From: Tilletiopsis washingtonensis
Taxonomy: Eukaryota > Basidiomycota > Exobasidiomycetes > Entylomatales
Direction: 5' to 3'
Length of the DNA stretch: 64,000 bases
NCBI RefSeq assembly: GCF_003144115.1
Contig: NW_020312002.1
Location: 414,859 to 478,858, forward strand
Every line of letters starts with the position of its first letter. Positions within the stretch are counted from its first letter, which is position 1. Made by a program: the position numbers and the translations under genes. Shown here in pieces: positions 1 to 10,722 of the stretch. Under the pieces are notes generated by a model. It had not been told where the DNA came from and did not search any database. It saw only the letters and a program-made list of their open reading frames with translations.

Positions 1-837
1 ACACAAACGCGCCAGCGATCCTGCATGCGCCTGCTGCGTGGCAGCCGCCCTCTCATCTCTTTACCAGGCTCACCTTGTAATAGTCTCCGCACACGCGGTA
101 GTACGCCGCGTGCGTGAGCGGCTCAACCGCGTCGAAGCGCTCCAGGATCTTGGCGCAGCTGTACATGCTCTCTTTTGTCGCGTCGAGCTCGCCGAGCAGC
201 AGCTGGAAGTGCGCCAGCTCCATCTTGGCCGTCACAAAGGCCTCCTGGGTTGCCGGCGTGTCGACGAGCGGGATGAGCGGCTCCAGGAAGGCGCGCGCCT
301 CTGACGGGTCTGTGCGTGCCAGCATGTCAGCCCAGCGCAGATCAGTACTCGAGCAAGAGGCAACGACAGGACAATGCGTCCGGCATCGATGAGAGGCAGG
401 CGCTCGCCAGACCGCCCGCTTGGCGAGAGGGCTGCTTCGCATGAGACCCCATGTGGCTCCTCGCTGCAGTGCCACTCGTTCCTCCACTAAGGAGCACACT
501 GCCTCGCACGCCGCATCGCGCAGCACATTGTAGCACACTGCCACTCACCCTGCAGTTGTCTGGCCGCGCGCACGGCCATGCCGACGAGGCGCAGCTGGTT
601 GATTTTGTCCTTGAAGCCCTTGACAAAGTGCTCGAAGACGTCGATGCGCCGCGGCGGCTCGGCGCTGTCGGGGTGCGCGAGGAATTCCTCGACGGCGAGC
701 GTGAGCTGGTACCAGAGCTTCTTGGCGTGCAGCTCTCCGAAGCGCCGGTAGTACGGCGCCAGCGACGCGGGCGCCGAGGCGGCGGCGCTGGAGAGGAAGG
801 AGGAGTCCACGTCCATGCTGGAGCTCGAGTCGGCCAT
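1..837 (-). CDS. RPN9: 26S proteasome regulatory subunit RPN9/PSMD13, N-terminal part (runs off the left edge)
   Basis: Non-catalytic lid subunit of the 26S proteasome 19S particle, which helps assemble the lid. The ATG is at 837. Exon 1 is 837-549 and exon 2 is 309-74; a GTGAGC donor follows at 73-68 and the rest lies beyond base 1. The intron ends in CTGAC...CACAG, and splicing restores the frame across an Asp codon. The protein shows HAKKLWYQLTLAVEEFL near residues 35-52 and FKDKINQLRLVGMAVRAARQ near 75-95, the conserved PSMD13 N-terminal helices (human has KKLWHQLTLQV and a matching LVEI...VRQM segment), then PSEARAFLEPL, equivalent to the FLEK region. About 175 residues are visible; the PCI domain is outside the window. 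It is head-to-head with the F-box gene at 1203 over 365 bases. The family call is confident; the end is unknown. Confidence 0.85.
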
Positions 838-1202
838 GCTGGCAGAAGGCCACGCCCAGGAAAGCGGCAGGAGAGGAGAGTGCGGCGAAAGTGAGTGTGC
901 TGCTATCAGTCAGCTTCGGCGTGTGCGTGGCAAGTGCAGCGGTGGGTGGGATGATGGTGAGGCTGGAAGGAGCGATGCGCGGCGTCACCGAGATCTCCAG
1001 GTGCCGCGCGTCGCCTGGCTCGAGCGCTTCCCACGCCCCGCTGCACGTGACCAGCTGTTCCCTAACCCGCCTCCACCTCGGCCTCCTCTCCCGTGATGCA
1101 CTTTGTGTTACATTCGCTCGGCTGCGGCGGGCACCGTCGCACTTGCCTCCTGACCACCAATCCACCCAGCTCACAGCAACAGCGCTCGCCGCCGACCGCC
1201 GC
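838..1202. promoter_or_regulatory. Divergent promoter between RPN9 and the F-box gene
   Basis: These 365 bases separate the two start codons and must hold both promoters and 5' leaders. I see no TATA box, and no Rpn4-type GGTGGCAAA element on either strand. Short open frames here are by-products of the high GC content. Confidence 0.6.
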
Positions 1203-3419
1203 ATGTCCTACCTCCATGCGTCGCCGGCGGCGCTGCCCGCCGAGCTCGTGCCGCTGCTGCTTGCGCCGCTGGCGTGGCTGCCGCACACGCTGGCCGCCTG
1301 TGCGCGCGTCTCGCGCACCTGGCGCCACTATGCCACGCCGCGCCTCTACCGCCACATTGCGCTGCGCGACCAGACGCGCCTGCGCAGGCTGGTGAGATGT
1401 CTGACGGAGACGCCAGAGCTGTGCAAGCTGCTGCAGGTGCTGGGTGAGTGACCGGCAATTGAATACATGCGCGCCGGTGCAGCCCGAGCAGTGAAGTAGT
1501 GACATGGCGGTGCAGTGACTTGCCGTTTGCTGATCTGCTCATGGCACACCAGAGATCCGTGTATACCCCTTCGGCTGGCCGGCCGAGGCACTCGAGCAGC
1601 TCGAGGCGGAGCTCTGCACCATCCTCACGCGCGCCACGAACCTGCGCCAGCTGGCATGGACGCGCACCGGCAGTCTGTGCGTAGCACGCCGAGGCTGCGG
1701 CAGCTTAGCGCCTCTGACTCAGAGTCTCTTTAGCAACGACCGCGTGCTGCCGACGCTCGGCAAGATGCCGGCGCTGCGGCACCTCGAGCTCACGGGTGAC
1801 GCGCGCACCTGGTCGCCCGCGCTCCTCGTCAGCTCGCTGCCCGTCGAGCTGGAGGCGTTTTCTGTCGTGCTGCCCGATCGCAGCCTTATCGAAGCGCTTG
1901 AGGCAGTCGTGACGCGCTGCCCTCGACTGCAGAGCCTGAGTCTGCTCATGCAGGTGCGTGTGTCGTGTGCCGCTCGCAGAGTCCGCGGCTAGACTGACAC
2001 GCTTCTCGCTTAGCACTCGGCGCTGCTCCTCGACGAGCATCTGCAACGCCTGGCGCCGCACTTGGCCTCTCTGACGCGTCTGCATCTGATGGGAGCACGC
2101 CGTGTCACAGCCGAAGGCGTGCTGCCAATCCTGAAGCATGGGAAGCTGAAGCAGCTCGCACTGGAGGGCCTGAACATTGTGAGCACAGGGCGAAGCTGGA
2201 GCGCCTCACAGCCGTCTGATGTAGCCCACAGGACCCGAACAGTCTCGAGAGCTTCGTGCCGTCCCTGCAAGACCTGCACGCTCTTTCCCTCACCGTGCCC
2301 GCCGCACGGACGGCCCCGCGACACGACTTCTTCCGCGAGCTGACGGCTGTCTGTGCTCGGCTGCCGCTTCTGAGCGAGTTGACAGTATACGTGAGCAGCA
2401 ACAACACGCCAGGCGACGCGGATGAGGACGACTCGGACGATGAGGCAGTCAATGTGCCGCAGCCGGCACTCTCGCTCACTGATGAGGAGATGCTCGACGA
2501 GGAGGCGCCGGGCATTCGACGCACGCGCAGCCGCCGTGGAGAGGTGCGCGCGCTGACGGCAGCTTGCAACGGCCGCCTCAAGAAGCTGCGCATCCATCGT
2601 GTGGGCGTCGCTGTGCCCGAGCTGCAGGCTATGGTGCGCCTGCTTTCGCACGTCGAGAGTCTGGTGGTGCATCTCAGCAACGTCGACAACCCAGTGCGTC
2701 CACGTGTGGCTCTGCGCGTGCTGCATCAGTCTGACGTTCGGATACAGGAGCTGCTGCCCGAGATCTTTGCACAGCTGCCGCAGCTCCGCGAGCTGCACCT
2801 CCTCGCCGACACGTCCGAAGGCACGCTGCTGGACAGCGCCTGCCTGCTGCGCCTGGCGCGCGCCTGTCCGAATCTCGCGCAGCTCGGCTTCCGCAATCGC
2901 GTGTGGGACGTGCGTACAAGCCCGGAGGGCGATGGCGCCTGCCCGTGCTCACCAAGCCTCGCCTCCACAGGTGGATCGCGTGCCTTGGACGCGCTCCGGC
3001 GATCCCATCGCGCCGCCTGGCATCGACCGCCACACCACGGGCGTGCGGCCGGCCGACGCTGGCCTCGACGACGCTGCAGCCGCAGAGGCCGCCGACGACG
3101 ATGACGACGTGAGCAGCCGTCTGCGCGCCTCCGCCGCCGCTGCCGTGCCCGTGCTGCGCCCGCTGGACATGTCCTCGGCGCGCTTTCCCGAGGTCTTCCT
3201 CGTCGTGCGGGCGTAGCTGGGCATGCGCGATGTGCCGCGCTTGCAACCCACGCACCCCCTATCACTCGGCTTCACTGACCCCTTACCCTCGCTGTGTCAC
3301 AATGTCACCGTTCCTTTTCCTTGCAGACGCTGTACGCCGACGGTCTGGCGCTGCACGAGAGCGACGAGGCATTTGGCGCGTTCCAGCGCACGCTTGGCTC
3401 GTGGGATCGACGGCGCTGA
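1203..3419 (+). CDS. F-box and leucine-rich-repeat protein, putative SCF ubiquitin ligase receptor
   Basis: Likely substrate receptor of an SCF (Skp1-cullin-F-box) ubiquitin ligase. Eight exons keep phase: 1203-1443, 1553-1676, 1734-1953, 2014-2178, 2232-2693, 2748-2909, 2971-3204, 3327-3419, giving 566 residues. The N-terminus (about residues 8-50) has the F-box pattern: LPAELVPLLLAPL, then LAACARVSRTWRHYATPRLY. The body carries repeated leucine-rich segments such as ALRHLELTGD, LTRLHLMGARRV, LKQLALEGLNI and QLRELHLLAD, typical of RNI-like repeats. An acidic insert with Asp/Glu runs lies near residues 245-280 and a second near 490. The intron at 2694-2747 is 54 bases, in frame and without a stop, so retention is possible. 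The target cannot be told from sequence. Confidence 0.75.
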
Positions 3420-3498
3420 GCAGATCTGGCAAGATGACGGCAAATACGTTGCGAGGATTACTTGCGAGCCCGTTGCGAGGATAGGCCGCGGATCTAGT

Positions 3499-5533
3499 CT
3501 AGTACTGGTTGCGGAACGAGAGGCGGTGCTTCTCCTCCCATGCGGCGGCGCTCAATTGCGAGTCGGTGTCGGCGTCGTTCTTCTCGCGCGTCTCGTAGCC
3601 CTCCGTCGCCGAGGCAGCGTCGTCGTGCGCAGCGCCCTTGACGGGGCCCGCAGCCTGCTGCTCCGCCGCGTACACCTTGTTCTCGCGCACCAGCACGGCG
3701 AGCAGCAGCAGCGCAAGGCCAATCGTGGCGCACATGACGCCGATGACGATCTTCCACGTCGTCGGGTAGTGCGCGGGCGCCTCGGCGGGAATGAGAATGT
3801 AGCCCGAGGCAAAGTTGCCGCAGCAGTAGCCGACGAAGCTGGTGGCACGAAGCGTGAGCAAGTGAGGGGCGATGGGCGGCGAGAGCGACTCACATGACGG
3901 CGGTAGCGATGGCCTGCTGCGTCGGGCCGACGACATTGGCCGACGCCACGGCGAGGAGCATGACGAACGGCGCGCCGAAGATGGGCAGCAGAAGGTAGCC
4001 GACGTACGGCGTACGCGTCTGCCAGTTGCCGCGCCAGATCATGGCCGCGCCGGCAATGACCGGCAGGCAGGACAGCACGAGGAGCAGAATGCGGGTGTTG
4101 CGCACCCGACGAGCGATCACGATGCAGATGTAGATCGCCACGGCCGTCATGGCGCCGCCCGGAGCTGTCGAAAGATGGTGTCAGCCGAGACGCGTCGAGA
4201 AGGTGTGCAAGTCAGACGTCAACGCACCCTGCAGCGCCAGTGCACGAGCCGAAGTCGCTCCCCACACGAGCTTGACTATTTGTGGGCCGAATACTGTGAC
4301 CGCACCATTGCAAACTGTCGCAGGATAGTCGTAGGATGGTCAGTGAAGGCGTCGGCAGCAGCACGACGCGCCGCTCACCGTAGATGGCGGTGGCGATGAG
4401 GAAGAAGAGCCACATCTTGGGGTCGAGCAGCGCCTTGCGTACCTCGTGTGCCGAGAGGCTCGCCTTGCCCTCGCCGGTGAGGTTGGTGCGCACGGCGTGG
4501 ACGAGGGCGTTGCGGCGCTCGTCGGTGAAGACGTTGTAGCCGCGCAGGCGCAGCACGGGCGCCTCGCTGGGCGAAGGCGGCAGCAGCACGAGGAAGAGCA
4601 GGCCGAGCACGATGGTGAAGGCGCCCGGCACGAGGAAGAGGATCATCCACGGCCGCAGCGACGTGTTGGTCTGCCCCAGCCCGAAGTTCGTCAGGCCGGA
4701 CACGATGGAGAAGAGGCCCGTCGCCGAGCTGCAGCGCGTCGCACGCGTCAGCGCGCGTGTCCTCTGGAGCATCGAGACACGCAGTCAACACTCACTACCA
4801 CACGCCCAGCCGCACCGTCTGCTCCTCGCGCGTGTACCACTTGCGCGTCACGGCCACAAAGCCGGGCGACACGCTGGCCTCGATGAAGCTGTGCAGGGGG
4901 CGAGAAAATGTCAGTGAGGGATCCGAGGGGCGCGGTAGTGGCGGCGAGCAGCGCCGCGGACAAGCACACGGCTGATGATCAGGGCAGCCCCCAAGCATCT
5001 GAGCCACCTCAAGCCCACTGCAGCTTCTGTGCCGCGGTCATGGCCTGCGCAAGACTCCTGCTACCTTCCGTGGACTCATTCCAGCGTCTGCCCGCCGCCG
5101 CCGTCCCGCCCGCCCACCCCTCCACACCTCTGCGCCGCTCATCCTGCCGCCTCGCCCAACCCACTCACCCGAGGAAGAAGCGCTGCGCATACATGCCCTG
5201 CCAGTTGTGCACGGCGGGCGTGAGCATCAGCACGGCGCCCCACGCGGCGATGCTGGCGCCGAGAAAGACGTTGAGGCGCATGCGCCCGGCGAGAAAGGCC
5301 ATGGGCGGCGCGCCGGCGAGGTAGCCGAGGTAGAAGATGCTGCTGGCGGTACTGAAGCGCTTGCCCTGCAGGCCGAGGTCCGGGATGATCTGGAAGAGCG
5401 CCGCCGAGCCGAGCACGGCCTTGTCCCAGAACTGCATGCCGTAGCCGAGGATGAGGAGCGGCATGAGCAGCAGGTCGCGCTGCACGCGCAGGCCGCGCGT
5501 CAGCGACGGCGCCGCGGGGGCGGAGGAAGACAT
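3499..5533 (-). CDS. MFS transporter of the Dal5/allantoate permease type (anion:cation symporter family)
   Basis: Plasma-membrane proton symporter, probably for an organic anion or vitamin; this fungal family includes Dal5 (allantoate), Tna1 (nicotinate) and Vht1 (biotin). Six exons: 5533-5169, 4888-4796, 4728-4379, 4314-4228, 4164-3894, 3838-3499, total 501 residues, the usual length. Residues 20-45 read LLLMPLLILGYGMQFWDKAV, the first helix with the FxDK-type signature of the family. Further helices include FYLGYLAGAPPMAFLAGRM, and residues 122-150 carry SPGFVAVTRKWYTREEQTVR, the characteristic loop with a WYTR/KxEQ motif after helix 4. Twelve membrane segments can be counted. The tail is hydrophilic and ends in RNQY. 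The substrate cannot be assigned from sequence alone. Confidence 0.85.
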
Positions 5534-6716
5534 GGTTCGTGAGGGTGTGCGAGGGGTATGGAGGAGGAGGGTATGCGGCGGGGCGCAGCCGCCTTTTTGA
5601 AGGACGAGCAGTGGCTGGGCGTCGTCGTGGTACGCGCGCCTTGGCGGAGTCGCAGGCGAACCCTCTGAGAAGCGCGTGTGGCGCGCAGCCTGTGAGAAAC
5701 GCGAGAAGGAGGCACGAGGCGGGCAAAAACGTCACTGCCTCTTGGCCCCGGCTTCAGCGCCAGATCACACCATCCCAGCGCCTCTCACGCAGCACAGAAG
5801 AGCGAGCCAGCGCTGCTGACATCCAATCCGCTCCGAGCCGGACCGGGAGAGGTTGAGATTCGCACCCCGTCTTTCTTCCCTGCGGCGCGTCGGCGACATT
5901 TTTGGTGCTGCTGCACCTCTTCAGACGACCTCGGACGGAGTCCGAGTCCGAGACTGAGCATCTGCAAGTCTGGACGCACTCCGGCAATCTGCACCCTGCA
6001 TCCGCATGCTGCAGGCGCCCACTGCCTCTGACTTGTGCCAGATGCTGCGCAAGCAAGCCCGTGCTGCAGGACGGCGCCTCCATGCTCTTCACACGGTGTA
6101 GCCTCTCGCGCCCTGCGCGCTGGCGACATCTCTTCTCTGCCTTCGACGAGCGCTCTGGGCAGCCTCTGCGCCGACCAAGCGGCCTCACCCCCCAACACCG
6201 ACCTGGCTTCGCGCTGCAGGGCATCACATTCGCATTCGGAGCGAGAACGAGGCAGGTTGGACCGCCTTGCGAGACGCCACACGTCTGCGTACCCTTGAGG
6301 CCGTCTTCGCGGCTGCCTCGCTCACCGAGCGCGCGACAGCGGGCGCCGACGCGTGTCGGTCACCGGTGCACCCCAAGCCAGCGTGGTCAGCCTCTTCCTC
6401 CTCCAAGCGCAAGGGGACATCTCTGTGATGCATCGTCGTGGCGAGGGATGCGACAGAGGGGAGAACGTACGGCATCAGGCCGAGCGGGCCAACGGCTGGA
6501 GGCTATGGGTGCAGCTTCGTGCCCTCAGAGCGCCCTCTGGAGGGCTCGGTTGCCTCGCCTCTCGCGTGTCGACTTGTAGGCCTCCGCCTGCACAGTGCGT
6601 GGTCCAGCCTGCATCCTCACCAAGGCCCAGCATTTCTCTTTCGCAAGGAACAGCGAGCCATCGCTGGCTGAGGATCTCGGACACCGAGAGCATCACGAGG
6701 TAGATGACGCAAGGCA
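5534..6716. other. Intergenic: MFS promoter and QRI7 3' region, no gene seen
   Basis: These 1183 bases lie upstream of the MFS gene and downstream of QRI7, both transcribed leftwards. Open frames up to 225 codons occur on both strands, but none has family motifs, plausible splice joins or the hydrophobic/charged patterning of its neighbours. I see no tRNA-like fold or repeat. Confidence 0.5.
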
Positions 6717-8646
6717 TCACATTGCGCCTGCCAGTCCCGGGCCGAGGTCCAGATTCCTGAGCGCCCGCGCCGCTCTTCCCTCGACTCGCTGCTCCATTTG
6801 TGCCTCCTGCGCCTTTGCCTCGGCCTGCGCCGCCTCGTGCTCCTGCACACGCAGGTCCGCCAGACTCCACTTGGCGCGCGGGAAGCGGCGCATGTCGGTC
6901 GTGCGCTGGCTCCACTGCAGCAGCCCGGCATGCGCGATCATGGCGGCGTTGTCGGTGCAGAACTGAATGCTGCAGTGGCGAGACGGGTCAGTGGAGCCGC
7001 GAGAAGGACGATGCAGCTGACGCACGGAGGAAAGCAGAGGTGCACGTCTTTGCGCTTCATCGAGTCCAGGGCGTCTCGCAGCCTGAAGGGAGTTGCAAAG
7101 GCACACGTCAGCTTCTCGCCCAGCCCCGGCCCTTGCAGCAGCCGGCGCTCTGCACTCACACATAGCGCAGTGACCTGTTGCTCGCCACGCCTCCCGCCAC
7201 GACGAGGTGCTTGATGTTCTCTCTCGGCATGCCGAGATCCAAGCGGCGATCCGAGATCCGGACCCTCGGCGCACTCTTGTTCGTCTCGGGCTCGCGGCGC
7301 GCAAATGGCGGCACAGTGCGACTGCGTACCGTCTCGGGCTCGAGCGCCATGTGCAGCTTGTCGCACAGCTGGGCGAAGGCGGCCTTTTGGAACTCGCGCG
7401 CCATGCGACAGCGCCAGCGGACGTCGTAGTGTCCCTGGGCTTGCGCATTGCGGATCTCGGCGCAGGCAGCTTCCTTCAGACCGCCGCTGGCCACAGAGAG
7501 GCGCTGTTAGTGGCACACTGTGGTGTAAGCAGCTGGACAGCGCACTCACAAGGAGAAGGCCGGCACGCCGCGGAAAGGAATCGGCAGGCCGCGCATGAGC
7601 GGCGGGATCGGCGGCGGCAGCTCAACGTCCTCCTGCTCCTTCGGACCCTCCATTGCGCCCTTCTCCTTTGGCTCATTCTTCTCCTGTCCGGTCTCGTCCT
7701 CCTTCACACCCGTCTCTCTCTGCTGGAGCATTTCTTCCCTGCCTTCCGTTTTCCTTTCGCGCAGCCGCTGTGCCGCGACCTGCTTGGGTGTTGGGACACT
7801 CGGATCCAGCGGCAGGCCTCGCCGGGCGCGCTGCACCTGCGCCCAGTGCTCGTGCGCAATGCCCTGCGCCGCCAGCTCCTCGAGCTGCAGTCCGGGAGGC
7901 TTGGTGCCCCACTCGTCGATGGCGTCGAGATTGCGTGCGACCTTGTCGAATGCATTGCCGATGGCGCCGTCTGTGGCGTCGGCGAGGATCTCGTAGTCGT
8001 CGAGCCCGAGCACCAGCACGAGCTGCGAATGCCCGCCGGAGAGGAGGAGCGAGAGATATGGAAAGCGCAAGCTCGGCGAGGTGAGAAAGGGCGTGAGGGC
8101 GTGTGCGGCCATGTGGTGCACGTAGAGCAGCGGGCGCTTCCAGAGCGCCGAGAGCGTCTTTGCCATCGCCAGGCCGCTAGAGAGACAGCCGGACATGCCT
8201 GGCCCCTGCGTCACGGCAATCGCGTCGATCTCGCTCGGCACCTGCGAGGCGCCACTAGACAGGTCGCCCGTGTAGCGAGCCTGCTCGAGCGCCTGGAGCA
8301 GCGCCGACGGCAGGCGTGCGGCATGCTCGTGTGCCGCCTGCAGCGGCTCGATGCCGCCCGTGGCGCCGTGGTCCTGGCGCAGCACGACGGAGGCGACGAC
8401 GTGTGCTTCGCCGCCCTCAGGCAGCGCTTTCCCCTGTGCCAGGCTGGCGCCATAGTCGAGCGGCGCGCGCACCAGCGACACGCACGAGTCGTCGCAGCTC
8501 GTCTCGATGCCCAGCACGAGGCGCTCGCCGCGTGCGTTGAGCGCAGCGCGAGAGCTGTGCGAGAAGCAGTGCGCCACGCGCGGCGGCTGGCGGTACAGCT
8601 GCCGCAGGAATGCACTGCTGGTGCTGCCGCTGCCGAGCAGAGACAT
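6717..8646 (-). CDS. QRI7: QRI7/OSGEPL1, mitochondrial tRNA N6-adenosine threonylcarbamoyltransferase
   Basis: Transfers the threonylcarbamoyl group to A37 of ANN-decoding tRNAs in mitochondria (Kae1/TsaD family). Exons 8646-7550, 7486-7160, 7082-7046 and 6962-6717 give 568 residues. After an Arg/Ser-rich presequence come LVLGIETSCDDSC (residue 43 on), the metal-binding HHMAAHALTPFL, the nucleotide-binding LLSGGHSQLVLV, DGAIGNAFDKVARNL, and VVAGGVASNRSLRY. Yeast Qri7 is about 400 residues; the excess here is mainly a Lys/Glu-rich insert near residues 290-350 between the two lobes, plus a charged tail. The third exon is only 37 bases; its acceptor was chosen because it keeps the FCTDNAAMIA frame. 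A second in-frame ATG at 8793 would add 49 Arg-rich residues and could be the true start. Confidence 0.85.
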
Positions 8647-8955
8647 GGCGACGAGGGAGGGAAAAGGTGGAGCAGAGGGATGCTTGGCTTGAGCACGTAC
8701 GGAACGGTGAGCCAGACAAAGCCGCGGCGCGCGCAACGCTCGCCCGAGTGCCGAAGCGCGCCGCACTCGACGGCTCGGCCCAACCTCTCTCATCCTCAGC
8801 CGGCCCTTGACGGCCTAGCTCACGGAGCCTCAGCGCCCGGTCACAAGATTGCGGTATCAGGGTGAGGCAGGCGTGCAGAGCAGACTAGAGGGACCAGGGA
8901 GACAGTAGGGTGGGAGCAGGGAGGTGAGCAGAAGGGGGCGTCTCGAGTGGTCCCC
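8647..8955. other. Intergenic: QRI7 leader and 3' region of the neighbouring membrane gene
   Basis: These 309 bases separate the QRI7 start from the stop codon of the next leftward gene. Part (8647-8793) may be coding if the upstream QRI7 ATG is used. Nothing else is visible. Confidence 0.5.
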
Positions 8956-10722
8956 TCAAGCGCGATCCCAAGGCCGGCGCGTCCGCCAGCGCTTCTCTCC
9001 GCACTCCTCGTCTCCGCCGCCCTGCACCTCCGGCAGGGCCTCTTTTGCCCAGCCACCCGAGCCGCGCACCATGAGGCCTGTGAGTGTGGCCGCATGCGCG
9101 ACGCCCAGCAGCAGTGCCTGTGCGGCCTCGTCGAGCAGCCGCAGCTGCGGACGCATGCCGAGCGCCAGTGCATCGCCTGCTGCGAAGCGCAGTGCAAGCA
9201 GCAGCGCCAGGAGTCCCACGACGACGAGCCCGAAGAGCAGGTCCAGACGCAGGCGTCGACGCTCGGCGCGTAGCAGCGCAGCAGTACCAGTCTGCGGCGC
9301 TACCACGTCGCGCGTCGCCTCGCTGGCGTCGACGAGCGGAATGCCAGCCAGTGGTCCGCCGTGCTTCTTGCTCCGCGATGCCGCCGAGGTCTTCGAGCGC
9401 GTCGAGGCGCTGCGAGCTGCACTGCTCGTCGTGCTGCCTCGTCGCGTCTCTGACGCGCGGTGGAAGTGGTTGTAGTAGGCGCCGACGGGCACACTGGCGC
9501 CGTAGTCTTCGGCACTGCCGTACTTGCGCACCAGGCTTGCGCCCATCTCGTCGGACACGTCCAGCTTCAGGCCCTGCACCGACGAGAAGGCCGACACGGC
9601 ACTGCCGCGACGCTCGTGGCGCTGCTTGGCGGCGAGGTCGTGCGAGGAGAGGCTGTCGGCGTGCCAGGAGCCGGCGTAGTCGAGCATGTGCACCGAGGCG
9701 CCCCACTCGTCGATGGCATCCGGCACGCTGCCTCGCCGCACGGCATGCTCGTCAATCTCTTGCAGCTTGGCTCGGCGAGGCTCGCGGTGGAAGATGCGGA
9801 AGCCGGAGGAGGAGGCGCGCTTCTCCTCCAGGCCGTTCGAGGGGTAGCGAGAGGCGCTCTGCGCCGCTGTTTCCGCTTCGGCTTGCCGTGCGGCGGCGCC
9901 GATCTCGCTCTGTGCCGTGAGGCTTGTTGCGAGCATGAGAGCAGCAAGGAGCAGGAGCATGGCTGCGCGCATGGCGTTGAGGCCCCACGTTGCCGCGGCA
10001 ATGCTCTGCAGTGAGGAGCCGAGCGCCACTGCTCCACAGCCTGCATCGTCTGCGGCGCAGGGCTGCGGTGCTGCAGCGACAAGAGCGTCGAGATGCGGCA
10101 GGAGCGCAGAGACGCTGCGCTGCTTTGCGGCGTACGCGAAGCCTAGCAGCGCCAGGCCGCCCGAGGCGCTCACGGCGACGGCGGCGAAGAGCAATGGCCG
10201 TTGCAGGTAGTTCCACACGGCCGACGTACTTGCTGTGCCGCGACGCACGACGGTGAGGCAGAGCAAGAGCGCGGCGAGGATGCTGGCGGCGAAGGCGAGG
10301 ACGTCGAGCAGCTCGCCGAGCAGCAGACTGCTGCTTCCGAGCACGCAGAGCAGAGAGGCGCCTTGGGCCGCCAGCGCCACGGTGGCGAGCAGCGAGTAGA
10401 GCGGACGCCAGCCGCTGAACAGCGAGCGGCGCAGGTAGGAGGACTGTCCTGCCGTGGAGAGATAGTACTTCACCGAGCGCACACTGCCGAAGAGACAGTC
10501 GCACAGCGCAAGCAGTGCAGCGAGCAGCACGAGGGCAAGACTGAGCGCCAGCACACTGCGTGAGGCGGCCGGCTGCGAGGGGAGCGCAGCGGCGACGAGC
10601 GAGCCGGCGTCGCGCGAGGAAGAAGGAAGGGCGACAGCAGCACTGCCGAGCAGCAGAGCAAGCACTGAGGCGCTGCTGCTGTTGGCTGCCACGGCCGTGA
10701 GGTTGCCACCACCGGAGAGCAT
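8956..10722 (-). CDS. Multi-pass membrane protein of unknown function
   Basis: A single-exon gene of 588 residues; the ATG at 10722 is the first in its frame. Hydrophobic stretches suggest about seven membrane segments: near residues 55-78, 100-125, 128-155, 170-195, 263-285 and 505-530, with a weaker one near 550. A loop of roughly 220 residues between the last two groups is hydrophilic and rich in Ser, Arg and Ala, with possible phosphorylation sites (RRGS occurs several times) and Asp/Trp-containing patches such as DAIDEWGASVHMLDYAGSW. The N-terminus has an Asn-Ser-Ser glycosylation-type site. I recognise no domain. It shares a 532-base divergent promoter with TAH18. Codon use matches the neighbours, so it looks native and not transferred. 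Confidence 0.7.
   Translation of the reverse strand: MLSGGGNLTAVAANSSSASVLALLLGSAAVALPSSSRDAGSLVAAALPSQPAASRSVLALSLALVLLAALLALCDCLFGSVRSVKYYLSTAGQSSYLRRSLFSGWRPLYSLLATVALAAQGASLLCVLGSSSLLLGELLDVLAFAASILAALLLCLTVVRRGTASTSAVWNYLQRPLLFAAVAVSASGGLALLGFAYAAKQRSVSALLPHLDALVAAAPQPCAADDAGCGAVALGSSLQSIAAATWGLNAMRAAMLLLLAALMLATSLTAQSEIGAAARQAEAETAAQSASRYPSNGLEEKRASSSGFRIFHREPRRAKLQEIDEHAVRRGSVPDAIDEWGASVHMLDYAGSWHADSLSSHDLAAKQRHERRGSAVSAFSSVQGLKLDVSDEMGASLVRKYGSAEDYGASVPVGAYYNHFHRASETRRGSTTSSAARSASTRSKTSAASRSKKHGGPLAGIPLVDASEATRDVVAPQTGTAALLRAERRRLRLDLLFGLVVVGLLALLLALRFAAGDALALGMRPQLRLLDEAAQALLLGVAHAATLTGLMVRGSGGWAKEALPEVQGGGDEECGEKRWRTRRPWDRA

Noticed and set aside
7207-8865. Open frame of 552 codons on the plus strand opposite QRI7
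   Set aside because: Mirror frame of the QRI7 coding exons; composition (Arg, His, Ala) is typical of a shadow frame.
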